A DNA stretch of 5,260 nt, taken from the NCBI GenBank assembly GCA_018610025.1, contig JAHENW010000108.1:1-5260 (forward strand). The letters run 5' to 3'. The position numbers and the translations under genes are program-made. The notes below the pieces were generated by a model. The model saw nothing but the letters and a program-made list of their open reading frames with translations. It was not told the origin of the DNA and did no database searches. Positions 1-5,260 of this stretch are shown piece after piece; within the stretch, counting starts at the first letter, position 1; every line of letters begins with the position of its first letter. This stretch comes from Thermoplasmatota archaeon (lineage in GTDB: Archaea; Thermoplasmatota; Thermoplasmata; Halarchaeoplasmatales; Halarchaeoplasmataceae).

Positions 1-800
1 ACGTTCTTCAAACCCGCCTTTCTTGCAGTTTCAACAGCCCTTTCCATCTCTTCCCGTGTTGCACCCCTGTGATCCTCTAAAACAAAATTTGGTCTGAATG
101 CCAGGAAGTTGAGGGGGACCGTTTCATCGATCTGAGCTAAAAACTCTGCTAGTGGTTCGATATCGTCCTCATTTATCCCAGGTATCAGCAGGTAGCGGAA
201 CTCCCACATTTCTTCTTTCGCATTCTCGGCCACGTACCTGGCATTGCGCAGCACCGGTTCAACCGGGGCTCCAGTGAGTGCCCGATGAACTTCATCGTGA
301 TATGCCTTTATATCGAAAGTGATCGAGGTGGTGAAGTCTAAGACTCTTTTTAGAGAACTTTCTGTAAGGAAACCGTTGGTATCGTAGTTGACCTTTACCT
401 CATCGAGCTTCCTAGCCTCTTTCACCACTCTTTCTATATAAGGCAAGCTCGGCGTGGGCGAGCCGCCGCTGAAGAATATCCTGTCCGCACCGATGGTCGT
501 TCCTTTCCGAGAATTTATCTTCTCAACCGCTTCACGGGCCAGTTCCTCTGGTTCGACCCAACCCCTTACGGTCTCACCACTTTCTGGATAGTGGGCTATA
601 CTCCAGTTCTGGCAGTTAAGACAGCGGAAATTGCATCCCGCCATGAAGACTGTGTAGCTCTGGGGCGGTGCGGGATGAAGCGTGGTAGAGGCGACTCTGG
701 GATCACTCATCATACATACGCCCTTCTCACCGCTCAAGCGGTCGACTCCACATCTCCATTCACACAGCTCGCAGTTCTTCAGCTCCGCTAGATAACTCAT
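1..800 (-). CDS. Radical SAM protein, PflX/PFL-activase-like (partial, C-terminus off left edge)
   Basis: I translated this frame by hand: 266 residues are visible, open from ATG at 800 to the window edge. The radical SAM cluster motif is C56-x3-C60-x2-C63 within GCNFRCLNCQNW, which would bind the 4Fe-4S cluster that cleaves S-adenosylmethionine. A GGSPT motif follows at 112-116 (SAM amino-group binding; GGEPT in many relatives), then a TFDIKAY stretch and an LLIPGIN stretch typical of PFL-activase-like proteins. In front lies a second cysteine set, C10-x2-C13-x3-C17-x11-C29 with CGVDR, as in PflX-type proteins (COG1313/COG1180); it may bind a metal or a second cluster. The substrate is unknown. 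The AmmeMemoRadiSam N-terminal signature is absent and it is not QueE. The ATG lies 2 nt after the aldehyde dehydrogenase stop with no clear Shine-Dalgarno, suggesting translation by re-initiation. An in-frame TTG at 806 is a weaker alternative start. The superfamily is certain; the subfamily is moderately sure. Confidence 0.88.
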   Translation of the reverse strand, partial: MSYLAELKNCELCEWRCGVDRLSGEKGVCMMSDPRVASTTLHPAPPQSYTVFMAGCNFRCLNCQNWSIAHYPESGETVRGWVEPEELAREAVEKINSRKGTTIGADRIFFSGGSPTPSLPYIERVVKEARKLDEVKVNYDTNGFLTESSLKRVLDFTTSITFDIKAYHDEVHRALTGAPVEPVLRNARYVAENAKEEMWEFRYLLIPGINEDDIEPLAEFLAQIDETVPLNFLAFRPNFVLEDHRGATREEMERAVETARKAGLKN

Positions 801-802
801 GA

Positions 803-2254
803 TCAATAGTTCATATACACGGTCCTACTTATAGTATAGAAGTCCAAGGCTGCATCGCCCTGCTCCCTCCACGTTTCACTTGATGAATTTTTCAAACCGC
901 CGAAGGGGACGTGCAGCTCCAGGCCGGTGGTCTTCTCGTTTACCTTTACAACACCGGCCTCAGCCTCTTTTACGAACCTATGTGCTTCGGTTAATTTCTC
1001 CGTAACGATACTTGCAGACAGGCCGTAATCGACATCGTTACACACGTTCAACGCATCCTGGAAGTCATTCACTTTTATCACTGCTACCACTGGGCCGAAT
1101 ATCTCTTCCTGTGCTATGGTGGCGCCAGGTTTTACCCCGGAGAAAACTGTGGGCTCTATGTAGTATCCGTTTGAGAACTTACCATCATTCAACCGCTCAC
1201 CACCGGTCTCCAACTTTGCCTCTTTCCTGCCGATCTCTATGTAGTCTAGAGTGTTCTTCAGCTCTTCCTCACTCACCTTTGGGCCCATATCGGGATCGTC
1301 CAGACCTGGCCCTATCTCTATATCCTCAGCTTTTTTTCTTATACTTTTCACGAATTCATCGTGAATATCTTCATGAACTATGGCTCTGGAGGTAGCAGTA
1401 CATGCCTGCCCGGTGACACCGAAGGCCCCGTTCGAAACGATCTCAGCGGCCTTATCCACATCTGCACTGGGCATAACGATGCAAGGGTTCTTACCGCCCA
1501 TCTCGGTCTGGACCCTTTTGCCCTTTTTCGAACACTGCTGGTACACCTTTTTGCCGACCTTTAGGCTTCCAGTGAACGATACGGCGTCTATATCTTCATG
1601 CTCTGTGATCGCCTGACCAACCACCTTTCCTGGCCCAGTGACGTAATTGATAACGCCATCAGGTAGTCCCGCCTCATCCAGGCATTCCACTAACTTCCTT
1701 GAGACGCTGGGTGCCAGAGTGGCCGGCTTGAATACTATCGTATTACCGGTGGCCAGTGCGGGTGCGATCTTCCATGCCGGTATGGCAATGGGATAGTTCC
1801 AGGGGGTGATTATACCAACAACACCGACCGGCTCGCTCATCGTATACATACTTTTTCTCTTCGCACTGGGTGATTTGACCTTACCACCGAGGTCTCGGGC
1901 CTTGGCGGCGTAGTAGTAAAAGATGTCGATGGCCCTCTGGACCTCACCGCCAGCTTCACTAAACGTCTTTCCCTCCTCCCTGGTCAGCGTTTTTGTTAAC
2001 TCTTCCTTTCTCTCTTCCAGAAGTTTAGCGGTATCGTTCAAAATTTTACCGCGCTGGGGAGCGGGGGTATCCTTCCATCCCTCTTGCGCATCCACAGCCG
2101 CTTCCACCGCTTTTTCTACATCTCTCTTCTCCGAACTCTGAAAGCGTGCGATAAGGTCTCCGGTATCTGCGGGATTCCTGTTCTCGAACGTCTCTCCACT
2201 CTCGGACTTCACCCATCCTCCGTTTATAAAGTTGAGGTGAGTGGCTGCTTTCAT
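803..2254 (-). CDS. NAD(P)-dependent aldehyde dehydrogenase, alpha-ketoglutarate semialdehyde dehydrogenase-like
   Basis: A complete cytosolic aldehyde dehydrogenase of 483 residues, the usual family length, oxidising an aldehyde to its acid with NAD(P)+. All catalytic marks are present: N153 in PWNYP (oxyanion hole), K176 in FKPA (cofactor), FTGS at 227-230, general base E251 in EMGGK, nucleophile C285 in GQAC, and E384 in EEIFGP (nicotinamide ribose). The C-terminal stretch 450-473 (PFGGLKNSSS, then REQGDAALDFYT) resembles bacterial YcbD-like and archaeal enzymes annotated as alpha-ketoglutarate semialdehyde (2,5-dioxovalerate) dehydrogenase. Succinate semialdehyde or another aldehyde is equally possible, so the substrate is inference. 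I chose ATG at 2254 over GTG at 2263 because AGGT and GTGAT lie at suitable distances only for the ATG. It follows the FKBP gene by 46 nt and is followed after 2 nt by the radical SAM gene, so the three are probably one transcript. No sugar-acid pathway gene is in view to support a substrate. Confidence 0.93.
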   Translation of the reverse strand: MKAATHLNFINGGWVKSESGETFENRNPADTGDLIARFQSSEKRDVEKAVEAAVDAQEGWKDTPAPQRGKILNDTAKLLEERKEELTKTLTREEGKTFSEAGGEVQRAIDIFYYYAAKARDLGGKVKSPSAKRKSMYTMSEPVGVVGIITPWNYPIAIPAWKIAPALATGNTIVFKPATLAPSVSRKLVECLDEAGLPDGVINYVTGPGKVVGQAITEHEDIDAVSFTGSLKVGKKVYQQCSKKGKRVQTEMGGKNPCIVMPSADVDKAAEIVSNGAFGVTGQACTATSRAIVHEDIHDEFVKSIRKKAEDIEIGPGLDDPDMGPKVSEEELKNTLDYIEIGRKEAKLETGGERLNDGKFSNGYYIEPTVFSGVKPGATIAQEEIFGPVVAVIKVNDFQDALNVCNDVDYGLSASIVTEKLTEAHRFVKEAEAGVVKVNEKTTGLELHVPFGGLKNSSSETWREQGDAALDFYTISRTVYMNY

Positions 2255-2258
2255 AGCT

Positions 2259-2268
2259 ATCACTACCT
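2259..2268 (-). promoter_or_regulatory. Ribosome binding site of the aldehyde dehydrogenase gene
   Basis: On the minus strand AGGTAGTGAT precedes the ATG at 2254 by 4 nt. Both halves (AGGT and GTGAT) match parts of the archaeal consensus GGAGGTGAT. The upstream GTG at 2263 falls inside this element and would have almost no spacing, so the site argues for the ATG. Confidence 0.55.
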
Positions 2269-2270
2269 GG

Positions 2271-2287
2271 AAAAGTAAAAATAAATA
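2271..2287 (-). terminator. T-rich tract after the FKBP gene (possible archaeal terminator or promoter element)
   Basis: Read on the minus strand, the gap after the FKBP stop contains TATTTATTTTTACTTTT with no hairpin. Archaeal RNA polymerase can terminate on such T-runs, so it may end part of the FKBP transcript. The same AT-rich block (AAATATTTAT at its upstream end) could instead act as a TATA box giving a very short-leader transcript of the aldehyde dehydrogenase. Sequence alone does not separate these readings. Confidence 0.3.
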
Positions 2288-2300
2288 TTTTGAGAGTTGT

Positions 2301-2618
2301 TCACTCTTTCTTCTTCACTTCGATCTCGAATATGAGTGTTTTACCGGCCAAAGGATGATCGCCGGATGTACCGTATGCTTCCTCTGGAGGTATCTCTACC
2401 TCCTTCTTTTCGCCGACCTCCATACCCTTGACGCCGTCTTCGAAACCCTTGATCAGGTTCCCATCACCAACGGTGAAACCCAATGGCTCATAGTCCCTAT
2501 CGGGGTCGTAGACATCTCCTTCCTTGGCCTTCTCTTCTATGGATGAATCGAATATCGAACCGTCCTTCAATGTTCCAGTGTAATCGACTTCTACATAATC
2601 TCCTTCTTTTACAGGCAT
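2301..2618 (-). CDS. FKBP-type peptidyl-prolyl cis-trans isomerase, short form without IF domain
   Basis: A complete 105-residue FKBP domain that isomerises Xaa-Pro bonds in the cytoplasm; there is no signal peptide or membrane segment. Expected active-site residues are present: Y13, F23-D24, I56, F59 (where human FKBP12 has Trp), Y82 in EAYG, and F97. Compared with FKBP12 it has an insertion of about 13 acidic residues after FDSS (27-40), common in archaeal FKBPs. Most archaeal and SlyD-like FKBPs carry an insert-in-flap chaperone domain after the AYG motif. Here AYG runs after three residues into DHPLAGKTL, the sequence that normally follows that domain, so the IF domain is absent. The protein is acidic: 27 Asp/Glu against 13 Lys/Arg. 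ATG at 2618 is preceded by a weak GGGCGAT site. It is the first gene of the leftward run and diverges from queD. Confidence 0.93.
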   Translation of the reverse strand: MPVKEGDYVEVDYTGTLKDGSIFDSSIEEKAKEGDVYDPDRDYEPLGFTVGDGNLIKGFEDGVKGMEVGEKKEVEIPPEEAYGTSGDHPLAGKTLIFEIEVKKKE

Positions 2619-2666
2619 GCGAATCGCCCGATGATTGCGCTCTTACCTTAAATGAGTTTGCCCTGG

Positions 2667-2678
2667 AAAATTTTAAAA
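2667..2678. promoter_or_regulatory. Shared TATA-like element of a divergent promoter
   Basis: AAAATTTTAAAA lies midway in the 96-99 nt gap between the FKBP and queD starts, and its right part TTTTAAAA (2671-2678) reads the same on both strands. Taking the usual archaeal distance of about 25 nt from TATA box to transcription start, rightward transcripts would begin near 2700 with a leader of under 20 nt, and leftward ones near 2650 with a leader of about 30 nt. Both fit the gene starts. No clear purine-rich BRE was decisive on either side, and start points are inferred from spacing only. Confidence 0.5.
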
Positions 2679-2706
2679 CGTGCTTTGGTTATGTGAGTAA
2701 AAGTGA

Positions 2707-2711
2707 AGGTG
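2707..2711 (+). promoter_or_regulatory. Ribosome binding site of queD
   Basis: AGGTG matches the archaeal Shine-Dalgarno. Two ATG codons follow back to back, at 2715 and 2718; spacing is 3 nt to the first and 6 nt to the second, which favours 2718. Confidence 0.55.
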
Positions 2712-2717
2712 TAAATG

Positions 2718-3188
2718 ATGAACAGGATAGAACTCAATGGATGGAACGTGAACATAAACTTCTCGGCATCCCATCTGCTGCCGAGGCACGAGAAATGCGG
2801 GAGGATACACGGCCACAACTACGCCATACACGCCAAGATAGCCGGGGAGGAGAGGGATGAGGGCGTGATATTCGATTTCTTACCGCTGAAGAAAGAATTG
2901 AGAAAGATAGCCGAGGAGATGGACCACCGTATACTCCTTGCTGAAAATATGGAGGGGTTATCGGTAAAAAAAGGTGAGATAAGGGTGGAGTACGATGATA
3001 AAAGATACCTGTTTCCAAAAGTGGACACGAAGATGCTGCCCATAGGCAAGCTCACCGCGGAGCAACTGGCAGGATACGTTCTTTCTGTAGTTCTTGAAAG
3101 AGTGGATTTTCCGGATAATATTCAGTGGGTAGAGATAGGCGTCGACGAGTCTAGAGGTCAGGGAGCGTGGGTGAGGAGGGAGCTTTGA
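2718..3188 (+). CDS. queD: 6-carboxy-5,6,7,8-tetrahydropterin synthase (QueD), archaeal type
   Basis: A 156-residue enzyme of the 6-pyruvoyl-tetrahydropterin synthase fold. QueD converts 7,8-dihydroneopterin triphosphate to 6-carboxytetrahydropterin, an early step towards preQ0, which archaea insert into tRNA as archaeosine. The zinc ligands are H19, H31 and H33 (SASH and CGRIHGH), with catalytic C27 in the QueD spacing C-x3-HGH. D53-F54, the D69-H70 pair, T113-A-E115 and pterin-binding E144 in VDES complete the active site. It is about 35 residues longer than E. coli QueD, mostly through a loop around 80-110 (KRYLFP to LPIGKL), a pattern I associate with archaeal members. An extra upstream ATG at 2715 would add one Met. 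Its stop overlaps the queC start by one base, which supports the preQ0 role over a biopterin or folate role. It is probably transcribed from the shared element at 2667-2678. Confidence 0.92.
   Translation: MNRIELNGWNVNINFSASHLLPRHEKCGRIHGHNYAIHAKIAGEERDEGVIFDFLPLKKELRKIAEEMDHRILLAENMEGLSVKKGEIRVEYDDKRYLFPKVDTKMLPIGKLTAEQLAGYVLSVVLERVDFPDNIQWVEIGVDESRGQGAWVRREL
3175..3179 (+). promoter_or_regulatory. Strong ribosome binding site of queC
   Basis: GGAGG inside the last codons of queD lies 8 nt before ATG 3188. It is the best Shine-Dalgarno in the window. It decides the queC start against the longer GTG reading at 3167, which would place the site inside the coding region and add seven residues with no family match. 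Confidence 0.75.
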
Positions 3189-3862
3189 TGAAGAAGGCCA
3201 TCGTTTTACTCTCCGGTGGGCTCGATTCTTCGACCACGCTGGCCATGGCCCACGAGGAGGGTTATGAACTGTACGCCCTTACATTCCTCTACGGGCAGAC
3301 ACACTCTAGGGAGATAGAGAGTGCTGAGAAATTGGCGGAACATTTTGATGTGGATGAACATAAGATACTGGACATCCCTCTTGAAGAGATCGGTGAGTCG
3401 TCACTTTTGGGTGATGAAGAGGAGATACCATCCCATGCGGAAGACGAGATAGGAGATGAGATACCCAGTACCTATGTCCCAGCTAGAAATATAGTACTAC
3501 TCAGCTACGCACTCTCCTACGCCGAAAGCGTCGATGCCGACGCCATATTCATAGGTGCCAATGCCAGGGATTACAGCGGATATCCCGACTGCCGGCCGGA
3601 GTTCTACGATGCGTTCGAAAGGATGGCGGAGAAAGGTACCAAGCGGGGTGTGGAAGGCGATCCGATAGACATCCGATATCCGCTAATAGATATGACCAAG
3701 GGGGATATCGTGGAGAAGGGAACGGAGTTGAACGTACCCTGGGAGCTCACATGGAGCTGTTACGAAGGTGGAGAAAGGGCTTGCGGCGAGTGCGACTCGT
3801 GCAAGTTAAGATTGAAAGGGTTCCAGGAAGCCGGGCTGGAGGATCCTATAGAGTATAGATGA
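3188..3862 (+). CDS. queC: 7-cyano-7-deazaguanine synthase (QueC)
   Basis: A complete 224-residue QueC, normal for the family. It converts 7-carboxy-7-deazaguanine with ammonia and ATP to preQ0, the base used for archaeosine in archaeal tRNA. The ATP-pyrophosphatase PP-loop is at 9-15 (SGGLDSS). YVPARN at 96-101 and the GANARDYSGYPDCRPEF stretch at 123-139 are family signatures. The zinc site is C191, C199, C202 and C205 (SCYEGGERACGECDSC). ATG 3188 gives the classic start MKKAIVLLSGGLDSS, and it overlaps the queD stop as TGATG, so the two are translationally coupled. Between 76 and 91 there is a very acidic linker (about 12 of 16 residues are Asp or Glu), and the whole protein has about 49 acidic against 20 basic residues. 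The gene for the intervening enzyme, QueE, is not in the window. The stop codon is 3 nt from that of the opposing permease gene. Confidence 0.97.
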   Translation: MKKAIVLLSGGLDSSTTLAMAHEEGYELYALTFLYGQTHSREIESAEKLAEHFDVDEHKILDIPLEEIGESSLLGDEEEIPSHAEDEIGDEIPSTYVPARNIVLLSYALSYAESVDADAIFIGANARDYSGYPDCRPEFYDAFERMAEKGTKRGVEGDPIDIRYPLIDMTKGDIVEKGTELNVPWELTWSCYEGGERACGECDSCKLRLKGFQEAGLEDPIEYR

Positions 3863-3865
3863 GTC

Positions 3866-4702
3866 TTATAGGTCTTTTATATCAAATCCGATCATGGCTA
3901 GTATCACTGGTACGATCACCCATAAGATGATTATCGGTGCCAAGGTGTACACGTTCAGCATCTCGGGCAGACTGCCTGTTCCGGTAAGGGCGTTTACGGA
4001 CATACTGAAGATGCTGTTCGGGTTCATCACCCCCGAATACCTGTACCAGGAGGGATAGGTTACAGATTGGGCAGGGGTGGTGGGCATCTGCCATCCCGAG
4101 GCCATCAGGAGGGCGAATAATACCAGGTCCCAGAGTATATTGAAGAATATCCAGAGAAGTATACCTCCGGCCAGCGCCATCGAATTCGATTTCACCCAAG
4201 AGGACATCAATAAAGATATACTCAGGTACACGAAGCCGAACATCAGCGAGAAGAAGATGAAACCGAGGTAGATGTCCCCGTTCTCGAAACCCGCCGAGAA
4301 CCCTATCACCAGGCCCCCGATACCCAGCCCCGCAACGATGGATATCGAAAGGACAGAAGCCAGTCCTATGAACTTGCCGATGACCACATCCTTTCTATTG
4401 AGAGCCGAAGTCAGCAGCAGCGCTATCGATTTGGATTCCGCCTCAGCTACGATGGTATTGTATCCGAGCATTATGGCTACGATAGATATGAGGAGTACTA
4501 CGAGGCTCGAACCTATGGCCATGGTGAATTCGTAGCCCTTGATCTGAGCCGCTTCACGGGTCTGCGTCCCACCGTACGCGGAGATGAGGAGTATCAGGCC
4601 TACAAATGCCAACGATAAGATGATTATCCATTTACTCCTGACGTTGTCCATCAACTCCTTCTTCGCAAGGGACATCATCGCATGAATACGTTTTTCATTC
4701 AT
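3866..4702 (-). CDS. ABC-2 type transporter permease
   Basis: A complete 278-residue integral membrane protein with about six hydrophobic segments, near residues 24-43, 60-81, 106-134, 144-168, 174-200 and 253-273, and a cytoplasmic N-terminus starting with a basic amphipathic stretch (SLAKKELMDNVRSKW). After the second helix, the EAESKSIALLLTSALNRKDVVIGK region at 87-110 matches the ABC-2/NosY pattern of an acidic start, a leucine-serine core and a conserved GK, known to contact the ATPase. A polar loop at 202-250 between the fifth and sixth helices carries the NPNSIF stretch. The start codon overlaps the stop of the upstream ATPase gene (ATGA), with a purine-rich GGGG 4 nt before it, so the pair is co-translated as one exporter. 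The substrate (drug, lipid, peptide or metal-related) cannot be read from the sequence. Confidence 0.93.
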   Translation of the reverse strand: MNEKRIHAMMSLAKKELMDNVRSKWIIILSLAFVGLILLISAYGGTQTREAAQIKGYEFTMAIGSSLVVLLISIVAIMLGYNTIVAEAESKSIALLLTSALNRKDVVIGKFIGLASVLSISIVAGLGIGGLVIGFSAGFENGDIYLGFIFFSLMFGFVYLSISLLMSSWVKSNSMALAGGILLWIFFNILWDLVLFALLMASGWQMPTTPAQSVTYPSWYRYSGVMNPNSIFSMSVNALTGTGSLPEMLNVYTLAPIIILWVIVPVILAMIGFDIKDL

Positions 4703-5260
4703 TCTACCCCTTCCCTGGTATACTTCAAGAATATATCCTCTAGACTCCCTTCTTCAGTAGAGAAATCGACGATCTTTACACCCTGCTCCTCAATCAGATT
4801 CATCACGTACCTTTTATCCTCTGGCGAGCAGGTTATGGTCACCTTCCTTCCTTCGCCGCTGATCTCTTTTACCTTCTTATCTCGTGATATACTATCCCTG
4901 ATCTTTTCTATATCCTCGGAGAGTTTTAAGTTAAGTTTGGCAGATATCTCCAGTTCGTCCCTGAGATCATCTACCGAATCCAGGGCGCGGAGCTTGCCTT
5001 GAGTTATTATCCCCACCCTATCGGCAACCTCCTGAACGTTTGGTAGTATGTGGGAAGAGAAGAAGACGGTCCTGCCTTCATGGGTGTAATCCCTGACTAC
5101 GTCCTTCACCATGGCGGTTCCCTCTGGATCCAGACCGGCCGTGGGCTCGTCCAGGATCAATATCGACGGTTCGGCTATCAGCGCCTGAGCCAAGGCCAAC
5201 CGCTGGATCATGCCCTTGGAATAGCCCCCGACCTTTCTATCTGCGGCCTCCGTCAGGTTG
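4699..5260 (-). CDS. ABC transporter ATP-binding protein (partial, N-terminus off right edge)
   Basis: The C-terminal 186 residues of an ABC-2 type ATPase; the reading frame stays open to the right edge, so the gene begins outside and its Walker A and Q-loop are not seen. In the visible part the ABC signature is GYSKGMIQR at 12-20 (LSGGQ-type), followed by Walker B LILDEP at 34-39 with catalytic E38, the D-loop GLD at 42-44, and H70 of the switch loop in FFSSH. About 90 residues follow as a C-terminal accessory domain ending in SLEDIFLKY, as in NosF and antibiotic-export ATPases. An internal ATG at 5211 lies inside the signature motif and is not the true start. The gene ends in an ATGA overlap with its permease. 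Function: energising export by the partner; cargo unknown. Confidence 0.95.
   Translation of the reverse strand, partial: NLTEAADRKVGGYSKGMIQRLALAQALIAEPSILILDEPTAGLDPEGTAMVKDVVRDYTHEGRTVFFSSHILPNVQEVADRVGIITQGKLRALDSVDDLRDELEISAKLNLKLSEDIEKIRDSISRDKKVKEISGEGRKVTITCSPEDKRYVMNLIEEQGVKIVDFSTEEGSLEDIFLKYTREGVE

Noticed and set aside
1..800. The radical SAM protein as QueE, completing the preQ0 pathway
   Set aside because: QueE proteins have a short N-terminus with an FxxxQGEG-type lead into the cluster motif. This protein has the PflX-like CGVDR four-cysteine front and is on the opposite strand, coupled to a dehydrogenase.
1..800. The radical SAM protein as a member of the AmmeMemoRadiSam system
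   Set aside because: The long N-terminal signature of that family is missing and no AMMECR1 or Memo gene is visible. The region beyond the left edge was not available.
1012..1395. A 127-codon open frame on the plus strand inside the aldehyde dehydrogenase gene
   Set aside because: It lies wholly antisense to a gene with all its catalytic residues, and its translation is rich in Ser, Leu, His and Arg with no recognisable motif. Other plus-strand frames at 591-791, 1361-1564, 1380-1616, 1923-2141 and 2084-2278 are rejected for the same reason.
2483..2860. A plus-strand frame bridging the FKBP gene, the promoter gap and the start of queD
   Set aside because: It overlaps two well-supported genes in other frames and covers the shared promoter; the protein has no family features.
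3167..3190. A longer queC start at GTG 3167
   Set aside because: It would add seven residues before the conserved MKKAIVLLSGG start and would bury the strong GGAGG site, which fits ATG 3188 at 8 nt.
4682..5002. A plus-strand Ser/Phe-rich frame opposite the ABC ATPase gene
   Set aside because: It is the antisense shadow of the ATPase C-terminal region. Frames at 4077-4271 and 4272-4535 (plus) and 3882-4199 (minus, another frame) are likewise shadows of the permease gene.
5209..5211. ATG at 5211 as the start of the ABC ATPase
   Set aside because: It lies within the ABC signature motif, and the frame stays open upstream with further signature residues (VGGYSKG), so the gene is cut by the window edge.

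Overview
The window looks archaeal. Its genes are tightly packed, ribosome sites match the archaeal anti-Shine-Dalgarno (AGGTG, GGAGG, GTGAT), a TATA-like element sits where an archaeal promoter should, isoleucine ATA and arginine AGA/AGG codons are common, and a queD-queC pair of archaeal type is present. In archaea that pair supplies preQ0 for archaeosine in tRNA. Base composition looks roughly balanced. FKBP and QueC are clearly acidic while QueD is near neutral, so a euryarchaeon from a moderately saline setting is possible. The lineage cannot be fixed from this window.

Layout, left to right. Positions 1-2618 read leftward as a run of three genes. In transcription order these are a small FKBP-type prolyl isomerase (2618-2301), an NAD(P)-dependent aldehyde dehydrogenase of the alpha-ketoglutarate semialdehyde dehydrogenase-like type (2254-803), and a radical SAM protein related to PflX/PFL-activating enzymes (from 800, cut by the left edge). 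The dehydrogenase stop and the radical SAM start are only 2 nt apart, so these two are probably translated together.

Positions 2619-2717 are the only real intergenic region. It holds a self-complementary TATA-like element (TTTTAAAA) that could drive both the leftward FKBP run and the rightward queD-queC operon. queD and queC overlap by one base (TGATG) and encode two successive preQ0 enzymes. The radical SAM step between them, QueE, is not in the window.

From 3866 to the right edge an ABC exporter reads leftward: an ATPase (cut by the right edge, missing its Walker A part) followed by its six-helix ABC-2 permease, joined by an ATGA overlap. The permease meets queC tail to tail with 3 nt between the stop codons.

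No RNA genes, mobile elements, CRISPR arrays or long non-coding stretches were seen. Nothing here is a clear new system. The least understood item is the aldehyde dehydrogenase/radical SAM pair. The IF-less FKBP with a SlyD-like tail and the symmetric shared promoter are smaller points of interest.
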